DNA of 60,217 bases. Source: Akkermansia muciniphila. GTDB taxonomy: Bacteria > Verrucomicrobiota > Verrucomicrobiia > Opitutales > UBA953. The stretch is from positions 1-60,217 of the forward strand of contig CALQLO010000013.1 in NCBI GenBank assembly GCA_943331445.1, read 5' to 3'. Positions 26,665-35,524 of this stretch are shown piece after piece. The notes under the pieces are model-generated. The model saw only the letters and a list, made by a program, of their open reading frames with translations. It did not search any database and was not told the DNA's origin. A program made the position numbers and the translations under genes. Position 1 is the stretch's first letter. Every line of letters starts with the position of its first letter.

Positions 26665-27795
26665 TTAGGGAGAGGTTGGTAGCCGGACCGCCTTGCGGAT
26701 ATAAGCAGGTACATCGACATCCTGTCCGTCGATGAAGGTCATCGGCGTGCCGCCGAACAGGCCGCGGCGCATGGACTCCTCCGTCGCAAACTCGAAGACC
26801 GGCTGGGAAGGGTCAGTCTCTTTGCCCCCCTTCTTCGTCTTCGCGGGAACTTTGGGGGCGGGTAAAGATGCACCGAGCACGGATACCTCGATGCGCTCTC
26901 CCAGGGAGGCGTCGACTCGGGCGCAAATGATCGTCGACGTCTCGCCGCCGAAGCGCGTACGGATGGCCGCCACGGCCTCGAAGGCTTCCGTGGTCGTGAG
27001 CGAGGTGCCGCCAGCGACATGCACGAAAAGTGAAGCGACCTTGGTGACCGCGCCGGGGCCATGCGCCAGCGGGCAATCGCAAGCGGCGCGCGCGGCCTTC
27101 ATTGCCGCGCCTTCACCCTGCCCGACGCCATAAGCGTAAAGCGTCGGAGAACCCGGCGTGGAAAGGATGGAACGCAACGCGGAAGGGTCGACCGCGATGA
27201 GCGCACCTGGAGCAAACGCACTCGCGATACCGCGCAGGGCGCCACCCACCCAGGCGTCGGCGGCGGCGAAAGATTCCGAAAGAGGTGCATCCGATGCCAC
27301 CTGCTGCAGCAGCAAGTCATTGTGGACGACCACGAGCCCATGACATTTCTGCCCGAGCAAAACCGTCGCATCATTCGCCTGACGCATCCGGCGTTCGCCC
27401 TCATGCGAGAAAGGCATCGTCGCAAAAGCGAGCACTGTCGCACCCGTTTCCGCCGCCAAAGAAGCCACGACCGAGGCCGCACCGCTACCGGTTCCGCCAC
27501 CGAGGCCGGTAACCAAGACCACGATAGGCACTCCCGTAAATAGGCGGCGCAAGGGCGTCTCTTCGGATTCAGCGGAGGCCAGCCCAAGGGCTGCTTCGCC
27601 GCCCGTGCCCATCCCGCGCGTCTGGGCCCGTCCGAGCTGCACCACTTGGGCGCCCACGATGGCCTGCAAAGCCCGCGCATCCGTGTCGAGCAGCGCTACC
27701 CCAATTTCCGCAGGTAGCTGGGCGGAGAGACGCGTCACCATGGAGCACCCCGCGCCACCGAGGCCGACGAGTAAAATGGAGGGAGTGGCACTCAT
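26665..27795 (-). CDS. ftsZ: FtsZ-type tubulin GTPase with altered catalytic loop
   Basis: 376 residues from the ATG at 27795, which lies 1 nt after the ftsA stop; a longer frame would run into ftsA. The GTP-binding parts are FtsZ-like: LLVGLGGAG at 8-15, LLDTDARAL at 35-43, RGMGTGG at 60-66, the tubulin signature GGGTGSG at 99-105, PFSHEGERR at 128-136, and HNDLLL at 158-163. The C-terminal VDVPAYIRK resembles the tail peptide that binds FtsA. The T7 synergy loop is abnormal: IAVDPSALR (200-208) aligns with E. coli MNVDFADVR, so N207 and D212 are replaced by Ala and only D209 is kept. Since T7 completes the GTPase site of the next subunit, hydrolysis should be weak or absent. It is divergent but clearly in the ftsZ position. 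Confidence 0.9.
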   Translation of the reverse strand: MSATPSILLVGLGGAGCSMVTRLSAQLPAEIGVALLDTDARALQAIVGAQVVQLGRAQTRGMGTGGEAALGLASAESEETPLRRLFTGVPIVVLVTGLGGGTGSGAASVVASLAAETGATVLAFATMPFSHEGERRMRQANDATVLLGQKCHGLVVVHNDLLLQQVASDAPLSESFAAADAWVGGALRGIASAFAPGALIAVDPSALRSILSTPGSPTLYAYGVGQGEGAAMKAARAACDCPLAHGPGAVTKVASLFVHVAGGTSLTTTEAFEAVAAIRTRFGGETSTIICARVDASLGERIEVSVLGASLPAPKVPAKTKKGGKETDPSQPVFEFATEESMRRGLFGGTPMTFIDGQDVDVPAYIRKAVRLPTSP

Positions 27796-27796
27796 C

Positions 27797-29032
27797 TTAG
27801 AAGCGGAACAGGTCCTTGAGCGTGGCCAAGAAACCCCGAGGGCGACGGACGGCCGGCGGTGCATCCGTGATGGCGGCGGCCATGAGCCCGACGACACCCG
27901 CATACTCTGGCTTACGCAGGGACTCGTTCTCGAAATTCGGGATACCGACGCGCGCCGTCAGCCCGGTCACGAGCTGCACCGCTTCGACAGCGTCGGCAAG
28001 ATTGGCCGAGCCACCCGTGAGAATGACCCCGGAAGGAATCATTTGTTGGTCCAGCTTCACGGCATGGCCCGGGAAAATGTGTTCGAGGTGGCGCAGGACA
28101 TCCTTGCGGACGAAATCCAATGTCTCCTGGTAACGCAGAGAGATAACTTTGGTGATGGTGCCACGATTGAATTGCTGGTCGCCCACGCCCTTATCGCCGT
28201 CCTTCCAAATGGTCTGATTGACATCGTTATCACGATGTACCGCCGAGCCAAAACGCTGTTTGAGATCCTCGGAGGTCTCGCGACTGATACGCAGGGCGAC
28301 ACTGAGATCATTGGTCATGTGTTCGCCGCCGACCGGAATCGAACCGGCGCAAAGGATATGTTCCTTGTAGTAGAGAATCCAATCGGTCGTCCCCGCGCCC
28401 ATGTCGATCACCAGCACCCCGCCCTGCTTGTCGGCGTCGCTGGCGGTCGCACAAGCCGCGGCGTGCGAAGCGAGGATGAAATCGCGCACCTTGATGCTCA
28501 TACCATTCACCATCCCTACGCGCATGCGCATGTTACCCTCTTCCATCGTTACTCGCCAGAAATTCACCTCAAGGCGCTTGCCAGCCATCCCGACGGGGTT
28601 GGTGACCGCCCGGCCATCAAGCATCGTTGGCTGACGCATGTATAGAAGCGTAGAGCGACCCGCCGGCGGCTCGAGGCGCTTGGCGGAGGAAATGGCATCG
28701 GCCACATCCTTCGCGGTGACTTTGCCATCATGGGCCGGCACCGCCACGAAACCCTTCACGCGCTCGCCTTCGGCGGCCGGCCCGGAAAGGGAAAGGTAAA
28801 TCTGCTCCACGGCTCGGCCGGAACCGCGTTCGATATCATTCACCACCTCATGCACGCATTGCGTGAGCTTCTCGAGATCCGTGACCGTGCCCTTGACCAC
28901 GCCGTCGGTCCGACGTTCGCTGAAACTAAGCATGCGGGCTTTGCCGTCGATAATCTGGCCGAGCAGGCTGGCAGTCTTATGCGTGCCGATATCGATGACG
29001 GCGATCAGAGAGGGAAGGGACTTAGGGGTCAT
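27797..29032 (-). CDS. ftsA: Cell division protein FtsA
   Basis: 411 residues, actin-fold ATPase that tethers FtsZ to the membrane. The start SLIAVIDIGTHKTASLLGQ is the phosphate-1 loop, VLVIDMGAGTTDWILY is phosphate-2, and VILTGGSANLADAVEAV is the adenosine motif. The SHS2 (1C) domain is in the expected place after the first 80 residues. The C-terminal RGFLATLKDLFRF is an amphipathic membrane-targeting helix as in other FtsA proteins. Its ATG overlaps the ftsQ stop (ATGA at 29029-29032), and ftsZ follows after 1 nt. An intact FtsA beside a divergent FtsZ suggests the pair coevolved. Confidence 0.95.
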   Translation of the reverse strand: MTPKSLPSLIAVIDIGTHKTASLLGQIIDGKARMLSFSERRTDGVVKGTVTDLEKLTQCVHEVVNDIERGSGRAVEQIYLSLSGPAAEGERVKGFVAVPAHDGKVTAKDVADAISSAKRLEPPAGRSTLLYMRQPTMLDGRAVTNPVGMAGKRLEVNFWRVTMEEGNMRMRVGMVNGMSIKVRDFILASHAAACATASDADKQGGVLVIDMGAGTTDWILYYKEHILCAGSIPVGGEHMTNDLSVALRISRETSEDLKQRFGSAVHRDNDVNQTIWKDGDKGVGDQQFNRGTITKVISLRYQETLDFVRKDVLRHLEHIFPGHAVKLDQQMIPSGVILTGGSANLADAVEAVQLVTGLTARVGIPNFENESLRKPEYAGVVGLMAAAITDAPPAVRRPRGFLATLKDLFRF

Positions 29033-30000
29033 CGGGAAGTAGCGGGTACGAGGCGGGGTTCGGGGACGGGCTGGGAAGAGGTTCGATTCTGGATCGAAAG
29101 TTTGAGCACATACGCTGGGGCGGTGGAACCCGGGCGGCGGAGCAACTCATCGACATTAATGCGCGAGAGGAGTGAGAGTTCGTTACGCCAATTGGCGGTG
29201 GAGAAGACAATCTCCACCAAGGCAGGCCGATCGAGCGGCTGCCCACCTTGACGCACGATTACCCGCAAGTTAGAGCCCGGAGTATCCTCCTGTGCCCCGA
29301 AACAATCGCGGAGCGAAAGCGCCGACCACTGTTTGTAGAGGTTCGGATAACTGGTGCGGACAGCGAATAAAAATGGCGCCGCAATCTCGATGCCCTCAAT
29401 GGACATATGATCATCTGAACCGATGGAGTGGAACTGCTGAATCTCTGGCAAATTGCGAATCGCCTGCTCCGGGTAACCCGCCCCAGCGAAAGTCTGGCCA
29501 TCGGAAGCGATTAATCGTACCACGATCGCTCCACCCTTCTCCGGCGTCATTGCGACCTTGGCCACGGCGAGTCGTTCGCGGAGTGCCACCTCGAGTGTGC
29601 CATCGGGGCGACGGCGCACATCGGCGGCGAGTACCTGATTATCCGATTCAAGGTCGGCCTTAATCGAGCGAATGTCCCGGGCAAAGCCCTGGGGGCCATT
29701 GGTGACGACCTTCTGCACAAAACCCGCGGTCAAGAAACCATCGGTCTTAAAGCGAAGCGCACCCGTGCCGGGAGCGTCCGTCGTCGAACTGCCGATGGCC
29801 CAAAAGACGAGTGCGGCGACACCCACGAAAAATAACAACGCGAGCACCGTCGGTAATTTTGAGCGAACGGCCCGCTTCCGCCCGATATTCCCTTCGGGCA
29901 CGCGGCTGACCTCCTGGGGCACTAGCGTCCGCCAATCGCGGTTCTCGTTACCAAGGAAAGCGTCGCGGCGCTTACGGAAGAGTTGATCGAAGAATCCCAT
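29029..30000 (-). CDS. ftsQ: Cell division protein FtsQ/DivIB (assigned mainly by position)
   Basis: 323 residues. A basic cytoplasmic tail of about 48 residues, one membrane helix (TVLALLFFVGVAALVFWAIG, 51-70), and a large periplasmic part. The region GFLTAGFVQKVV to PDGTLEVALRERLAVAKV resembles a POTRA/FtsQ beta-domain start (the ...LRERxAxA pattern is common in FtsQ). Overall similarity is low, as usual for FtsQ. The position between ddl and ftsA is the canonical one and is the main evidence. It should bridge early and late divisome proteins. It starts 2 nt after the ddl stop and overlaps ftsA by 4 nt. Confidence 0.82.
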   Translation of the reverse strand: MGFFDQLFRKRRDAFLGNENRDWRTLVPQEVSRVPEGNIGRKRAVRSKLPTVLALLFFVGVAALVFWAIGSSTTDAPGTGALRFKTDGFLTAGFVQKVVTNGPQGFARDIRSIKADLESDNQVLAADVRRRPDGTLEVALRERLAVAKVAMTPEKGGAIVVRLIASDGQTFAGAGYPEQAIRNLPEIQQFHSIGSDDHMSIEGIEIAAPFLFAVRTSYPNLYKQWSALSLRDCFGAQEDTPGSNLRVIVRQGGQPLDRPALVEIVFSTANWRNELSLLSRINVDELLRRPGSTAPAYVLKLSIQNRTSSQPVPEPRLVPATSR

Positions 30001-30002
30001 GG

Positions 30003-30926
30003 TCAGTGGCAGTGTGGTTGGCCAGCACGCGCGAGAGCCGGAGCGGCCATGCGACGTACCAACGAAGTAAAATCGAGACCGACACAGGAAGCACTCTTCG
30101 GCATCAGGCTGGTGGCGGTCATCCCGGGCATCGTGTTGATTTCGAGGAAATAGAATCGTCCGTCCGGCTCAAGAAATACATCAGCTCGCGCAAAATCTCG
30201 GCAACCACAGGCGGCGAAGAGCCGTTCGGCCGCGCGAGCGATGGCGGCGGCCACCGGGGCTTCAAGCGGCGCCGGGAAACGATACTCGGACGACCCTTTA
30301 GTATACTTGGTCTGGTAGTCGTAGACTCCCGTGAGCGGGATGATCTCCACGATGCCCATCGCCTGGCCGTCCAGGATACCCACGGACATCTCCCGCCCCA
30401 GCAAGCGACGCTCGGCCATCCATTGCCCGGCAGCCGGCATTTCGGCCAATGCTTTGGCGACGGCGGCCTCCCCCTCTAGCATATAGAGACCCACGCTGCT
30501 CCCTTGGTCGGATGGCTTGATGACAATCTGCTGGCCCAAGGCGGCGATGAGCTCGGCGGCGGTCGGCTTGGCCGCACCTGCGAAGGCAATCTCCGGGATA
30601 GCCGGCACTTGTGCACCACGCATCGCACGCTTGGTGGCGACCTTATCCATGCAAAGACGATTGGCGGCCGACGAACAACCCGCAAAGGCAATGCCCCGGG
30701 CTTCCATCTCCGCCTGAGCGCGACCATCTTCCCCCCAACCCCCATGTAGGATGGGCAGGACGAGGTGCTTGGCTCCGTCAATCCACGCAGGCAAAACATC
30801 CGTCTCAAGTTCGACGAGACGTGCACCCGGCAGTGCCGAGGCCACCGCCTGCCCGGAGCGGAGCGAGACTTCCCGCTCGGAGGAGAGGCCGCCGCAGAGG
30901 ACGATGACTTCAAGGGCGGAAGTCAT
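30003..30926 (-). CDS. ddl: D-alanine-D-alanine ligase
   Basis: 307 residues from the ATG at 30926, which overlaps the murC/B stop as ATGA. ATP-grasp enzyme that makes the D-Ala-D-Ala end of the peptidoglycan stem. Motifs: GGLSSEREVSLRSG at the start, IVIKPSDQGSSVGLYM for ATP binding, and FYFLEINTMPGMTATSL with the metal-binding Glu/Asn. It is slightly short but in the normal range. The frame extending five codons upstream is rejected because of the coupling. The product feeds MurF, encoded in the same cluster. Confidence 0.95.
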   Translation of the reverse strand: MTSALEVIVLCGGLSSEREVSLRSGQAVASALPGARLVELETDVLPAWIDGAKHLVLPILHGGWGEDGRAQAEMEARGIAFAGCSSAANRLCMDKVATKRAMRGAQVPAIPEIAFAGAAKPTAAELIAALGQQIVIKPSDQGSSVGLYMLEGEAAVAKALAEMPAAGQWMAERRLLGREMSVGILDGQAMGIVEIIPLTGVYDYQTKYTKGSSEYRFPAPLEAPVAAAIARAAERLFAACGCRDFARADVFLEPDGRFYFLEINTMPGMTATSLMPKSASCVGLDFTSLVRRMAAPALARAGQPHCH

Positions 30927-33205
30927 AGGAGTTCCTTCCACTCATGCCCAAGGGCAATGATTTCCGGTTGTAGTTCGACCCCTTGGCGAGCCTTCACCTC
31001 CGCGCGAACCTCACGCATGAGCGCGACGAAATCGGCAGATGAAGCTGAGCCGCCATTAATTAAGAAATTAGCGTGCACCGCCGAAACGGAAGCTGGCCCC
31101 ACCGCTCGGCCCTTCAGACCGCTGGCATCAATGAGGCGACCCGCCTTGTCGCCCTCTGGATTTTTGAAGACGCAGCCAGCACTTGCCTCGCGCGGTTGCG
31201 ACTCCCGACGTTGGCGGGCCATTTCGTCCATGCGCGTGCGAATGGCGGCGGGTTCATCGCGCCCAGCGGAACGCAAGACCGCCGAGAGCACCACGGCGCC
31301 GTGCAACTGAGGGCAATCGCGGTAAAGGGCATCGAAACAATCGCGCCGAGCCGCCCGGACCTGGCCATGCGGCGAAAGCCATTCGATGGACTCGACGACA
31401 TCAAAGATCCAGCCGCCCATCGCCCCAGCATTCATCCGGAGAGAGCCGCCAATCGTGCCGGGAATACCCTCGAGAAATTCAAAGCCTTTCCAGCCCTCCC
31501 GAGCCGTGAAACCGCAGAGTTCTTTGAGACGGGCGCCACCGCCCACGCGGAGACGGCCTTCGCCCAGATCCTGCACCGAACCCCAGCGCGATGACTCAAG
31601 GTGCACGATGAGCCCATCGTAACCTTCATCCGGGACGAGCAAATTAGAACCGCGACCGATGACGAAATAACGCAGGTCGAGCTCGGCCGCGGCCCGGAGT
31701 AAGGCAACCACGTCATCGACGGAGGCAGGCTCAGCATACCACCGAGCGGCACCACCCAGACCAAGCGTCGTCCGCCGGGCTAAAGGTTCGTTCGCCCGCA
31801 AAACACATTCGGCAGAGAGGCGGCCCGCAACGAGGTCTGGCAAATCAAGTGAGAGAACCCCCGTGCCCTGCCGACGGAGAACTTTGGCATACGCTTCGGC
31901 GTCACGTTCGATATCACCGGCACCAACGAAAGCCACGACGGTGTCGCCCTCCGTGATCAAGGGCGCCAATAAGTCCGGCAACACTTGGCGATTCTCCACC
32001 AAGCGGTGCGCCGAGCCCGCGACCACGGATTCGGAACGACCACCCTCAATGACAGCTTCGCCAGCGGCGTAAACGGGAAGCACGAAAGCCTGATCAGCGA
32101 TGGAAAGCGCATCGCGGAACTCCGCGGCATACTGCCGGGTGCGCGTGTGGCGATGCGGCTGAAAAACTACCACCAATCGACCCGTATGCGTCTCGCGAAT
32201 CCACTGCAATAACGCGGCAATTTCGGTGGGGTGATGCGCATAGTCGGCAAGTACCCGTAAGCCCGTCCGCTCAAAAAGAATATCCTGGCGCCGGCGAATC
32301 CCCCGCCAGCGTGCCATCGGCTCCGCCGCCAGGTCTCCCATGATGAAATGGGTCGTTGCCAAGGCCAACGCAGCGTTCGAACGATTAAAAGTACCCGCGA
32401 CGGGCAAGTTGACCTGCCGTGCCGGGAAACGTCCACCGAGCTTCACGACCGAAGACGAGTGACCACCCTGGATGAGATCGAGGGAATAATCACCCGTGGC
32501 GCCGACCCGAATCACTGGTACCGATAGGCCTTTCGTGAGTCGCTCCAACCGATCGTTACCCGCAGGAATAATCACCGCCGAACGTGTCCGCTCAAAAAGT
32601 GCACGGAAGACACCCTCGAGCGCGGCCTCATCACGATAGTAATCGGGATGATCCCAATCCAGATTCACCGCCACGGTAACGTCAGGGGAGAAGGCACCGA
32701 TTGTCCCGTCCGATTCATCGACCTCCGCGACGACCCACGGGGAAGTCTGCGTCGCGCGGGCCGGCGGGAAAGTCGGGTCACGAAATAGCCCACCGAGGAT
32801 ATAGCCGAAATCCGCATCGGCACTGGAAAGGGCCGCGACGAGCATCCCGCAAGTAGTGGTCTTACCATGACTGCCGCAAATGGCGACGAACCGTCGGTGC
32901 GCAACCCGTTCAGCGAGTAATTCGCCGCGCCGGAGGACGCGGACATCATGAGCGGCGGCCAAATCAAGAGAGGCATGCCCAGGCTTCACCGCGCTGGAGC
33001 GACCAATCACGAGGGGTTGACGACCGGCGGCCCAAGGATCGCGCAGCAACGGAACTTCCGCGTTTGCCAACTGTAATTCCATCGGGCTACCCGTCGCATC
33101 ATCCCAACCGGAAACATCCCAGCCCTCTCCCTTGAGATAAATCGCCAACGGTCCCACGCCCATGCCACAAGCACCAAGCAGCCAGGCTGAATCACGCGTG
33201 CTCAT
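30923..33205 (-). CDS. murCB: MurC-MurB fusion: UDP-MurNAc-L-alanine ligase / UDP-GlcNAc-enolpyruvate reductase
   Basis: 760 residues. Residues 1 to about 455 are MurC: start LLGACGMGVGPLA, ATP loop CGSHGKTTTC near 110-119, ADYAHHPTEI, and VFQPHRHTRT. Residues about 460-760 are MurB: LGLGGAARWY, VIGRGSNLLVPDEG, GIPGTIGGSLRMNAGA, and HANFLIN. The enolpyruvate-reducing serine of MurB (GSxFKNP) is Cys here: SAGCVFKNP, C678. Fusion order MurC then MurB is known in Verrucomicrobia. One polypeptide would thus make UDP-MurNAc and add the first residue. It overlaps both murG and ddl by 4 nt. Confidence 0.95.
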   Translation of the reverse strand: MSTRDSAWLLGACGMGVGPLAIYLKGEGWDVSGWDDATGSPMELQLANAEVPLLRDPWAAGRQPLVIGRSSAVKPGHASLDLAAAHDVRVLRRGELLAERVAHRRFVAICGSHGKTTTCGMLVAALSSADADFGYILGGLFRDPTFPPARATQTSPWVVAEVDESDGTIGAFSPDVTVAVNLDWDHPDYYRDEAALEGVFRALFERTRSAVIIPAGNDRLERLTKGLSVPVIRVGATGDYSLDLIQGGHSSSVVKLGGRFPARQVNLPVAGTFNRSNAALALATTHFIMGDLAAEPMARWRGIRRRQDILFERTGLRVLADYAHHPTEIAALLQWIRETHTGRLVVVFQPHRHTRTRQYAAEFRDALSIADQAFVLPVYAAGEAVIEGGRSESVVAGSAHRLVENRQVLPDLLAPLITEGDTVVAFVGAGDIERDAEAYAKVLRRQGTGVLSLDLPDLVAGRLSAECVLRANEPLARRTTLGLGGAARWYAEPASVDDVVALLRAAAELDLRYFVIGRGSNLLVPDEGYDGLIVHLESSRWGSVQDLGEGRLRVGGGARLKELCGFTAREGWKGFEFLEGIPGTIGGSLRMNAGAMGGWIFDVVESIEWLSPHGQVRAARRDCFDALYRDCPQLHGAVVLSAVLRSAGRDEPAAIRTRMDEMARQRRESQPREASAGCVFKNPEGDKAGRLIDASGLKGRAVGPASVSAVHANFLINGGSASSADFVALMREVRAEVKARQGVELQPEIIALGHEWKELL

Positions 33206-34293
33206 GCGGGCAGGGGCCGGGATTTCCGGCCAGCCAAGGAGATGGTTTCGATGGCGAGTTCCTCCCAGCGGTTCGCCGCGTCGGCGAGCGCTAACGCATC
33301 GCGCATCGCGGAGAGCACGCCGTTATCACCGATACGGCTGAAAACCATCTCGGCCAGTTTTCCGAGATCAGCCTCGGCTAAAAGCACCGCCCCGCCCATC
33401 TCCGCACTCTGGACGGCATTGGCTGTTTGGTGATCATCAGCGGAACGCGGATACGGCACGAGCACCGCGGGAGTCCGGCACGTCGCCAGCTCAGCGAGCG
33501 TGCCAGCGCCCGCCCGCGTCACGGCGAGATCCGCGGCGGAATAGGCCGCTGCCATCTGGTGGCAAAATGGGATGAACTTCACGACCGACTGCGGTGTGCG
33601 CAGTTCTTCTTCGCGTCCGCCCGGGCCAGTCAGACAAAGCACGTGCACGGCGCGAGCGGAGAACTCCGCCACATGGGTCTCAACCCAGCGATTCAACGAA
33701 GCGGCTCCCTGACTACCACCCGTCACCAGTAAAAGACGCCCAGCGGGGGGCAAACCAAGCGCACGCCGCGCGGCGTCGCGGGCTTGCGGCCGGATCTCCG
33801 CCCGCACGGGATACCCTGAATCATGCTGACGATCCGCAGCAACGCCAGGGATCCGCACCCCTGACGGAAGATGAATGGATGTCGCGAACCGGGCAATCAG
33901 CCGCACCGCTTTGCCAGGATGACGATTCGCCTCATGCACCAAGACGGGCACCCCAGTTAACATACAGGCGAGCGCTGGACCTAGGCTCATGAAGCCACCG
34001 AAACAAACGAGCGCATCGGGCCGGAAGCGACGCAACTGACGCCAAGCAGACCAGACCGCACCCACTAACGCGGGGGAAAAAAGTGCTTTGGCCACGAGGC
34101 CAGGACCGAACCCCCGTCCTTTTCCCGCCACAAAAGTCAGGCGCGGATAATTGGAAATCATGCGCGCATCCACGGCCTTACTGCTGACCACCAACTGGCA
34201 CTCGTGGCCTTCGTCCGTGAGCCGCTGGGCGAGGGCGATACCTGGGGCCAGATGGCCACCCGTCCCACCACACGCCAGCAGCACGCGACTCAT
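33202..34293 (-). CDS. murG: UDP-GlcNAc:lipid I N-acetylglucosaminyltransferase
   Basis: 363 residues. Converts lipid I to lipid II on the inner face of the membrane. The start LLACGGTGGHLAPGIALAQ is the first glycine-rich loop, LLVTGGSQGAASLN the second, and AAADLAVTRAGAGTLAEL contains the UDP-binding helix, followed by VLVPYPRSADDHQTANA. This is the GT-B MurG family (GT28). The ATG overlaps the ftsW stop and the stop overlaps murC/B start. Assignment secure. Confidence 0.96.
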   Translation of the reverse strand: MSRVLLACGGTGGHLAPGIALAQRLTDEGHECQLVVSSKAVDARMISNYPRLTFVAGKGRGFGPGLVAKALFSPALVGAVWSAWRQLRRFRPDALVCFGGFMSLGPALACMLTGVPVLVHEANRHPGKAVRLIARFATSIHLPSGVRIPGVAADRQHDSGYPVRAEIRPQARDAARRALGLPPAGRLLLVTGGSQGAASLNRWVETHVAEFSARAVHVLCLTGPGGREEELRTPQSVVKFIPFCHQMAAAYSAADLAVTRAGAGTLAELATCRTPAVLVPYPRSADDHQTANAVQSAEMGGAVLLAEADLGKLAEMVFSRIGDNGVLSAMRDALALADAANRWEELAIETISLAGRKSRPLPA

Positions 34294-35504
34294 ACGCGAG
34301 CCTCCTTGGGCGTGAACGCCGGCTCCGCGGAATCACGGATGCAATTGAGCACCAAGCCCACCATGCAAGACATGATCACGAGGTTGGTCCCACCATAACT
34401 GATGAACGGGAGCGAGATACCCTTGGTCGGCAGGCATCCAGTGACGACGCCCATGTTAATCAAGGCCTGTAGTACTAAAAAGAGTGTCGCGCCCAGACAG
34501 ACGTTGAAGCGGTAAAGATCGGCGGAATGCCGCATCGCTCGATACGCCAGGATGAAAATCGTGAAATAGGTCAAGGCGACCAAACCCGTCGCGACGAGAC
34601 CGTACTCCTCGCCAATGACCGAGAAGACAAAATCTGTGTGGGCTTCCGGCAGGTAGGCCCGACCTTGGATCCCGTTGGCGGCGCCCTTCCCCGTCAAACC
34701 CCCAACGCCGAACGCGACCATTCCCTCGAAAAGCTGGTAAGCTTCATCCCCGCGCTTCTCCCAAGGCTCCAGGAAAGATGTGAACCGACGCATCCGGTTC
34801 GGCCAATTCAGGATGAGCACCGTAAGCGCCGAAAGTCCGAGCAGAAAACTCGGGATGACGTAAGACCAGCGGACTCCGGAAATGAGCATCATCACGCCGC
34901 CGACCGCGACACAGAGGAGAATCGTACCGAGATCAGGACCCAGTCCGATGAACCCTGCGATGAGCAAGATGATACCCAAAGGCTTCAGGAAACCCTCGCG
35001 GCAATCCTGCCAACCCGCCGACGTCATCACGTACGGATGCCGATCACTGAGGTGCCAGATGCGGAACTTCGTTTTCAGCGTGTGGCGTTGCATCCGCGCC
35101 AGCACATCCGATAGTACGAGGACGATCGCCAGTTTGCCGAGATCGGATGCTTGCAGGCGGAAGAAACCGAAATCAATCCAGCGCCACGAGCCATTCACCG
35201 AAACACCAATACCCGGAATCCGCGCTAAGCCCATCACCACACAAGCGGTACCGAGAATCCACCAGCGGCGCTCCCGTACCCGATCAAGATTGAGTCGATA
35301 AAAGAAATAGCCCGCACCGATGGCGATGGGGACATAAAGTAACTGGCGGTCAAACGCCGCCGTTCGGTTGCTCGAGGAAAGCGAGATCCCCGCGCTGTAC
35401 TGCACCACCAACCCAAACAAGGCCAGGCCCAAGGCCAGCACGACGATGCCCAATGAGTACCCACCCAGGGTCCCCGGACTCTCATGCTTGACCTTGATGA
35501 CCAT
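34290..35504 (-). CDS. ftsW: Septal peptidoglycan polymerase FtsW
   Basis: 404 residues, SEDS family, with about ten predicted membrane helices. Landmarks include LVVQYSAGISLSS, NGSWRWIDFGFFRLQASDLGK (here split as NGSWRWIDFGFF and RLQASDLGKLA), VAGSGLGPDLGTILLC-like GFIGLGPDLGTILL, PEAHTDFVFSVIGEEYG, and TKGISLPFISYGGTNLV near the C-terminus. These are the conserved loops of FtsW/RodA, including the acidic catalytic region. Partner of the PBP encoded by ftsI in the same cluster. It ends overlapping murG and follows the LysM gene by 20 nt. Confidence 0.95.
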   Translation of the reverse strand: MVIKVKHESPGTLGGYSLGIVVLALGLALFGLVVQYSAGISLSSSNRTAAFDRQLLYVPIAIGAGYFFYRLNLDRVRERRWWILGTACVVMGLARIPGIGVSVNGSWRWIDFGFFRLQASDLGKLAIVLVLSDVLARMQRHTLKTKFRIWHLSDRHPYVMTSAGWQDCREGFLKPLGIILLIAGFIGLGPDLGTILLCVAVGGVMMLISGVRWSYVIPSFLLGLSALTVLILNWPNRMRRFTSFLEPWEKRGDEAYQLFEGMVAFGVGGLTGKGAANGIQGRAYLPEAHTDFVFSVIGEEYGLVATGLVALTYFTIFILAYRAMRHSADLYRFNVCLGATLFLVLQALINMGVVTGCLPTKGISLPFISYGGTNLVIMSCMVGLVLNCIRDSAEPAFTPKEARV

Positions 35505-35524
35505 GACGTAAGGCGAAAGGAGGC

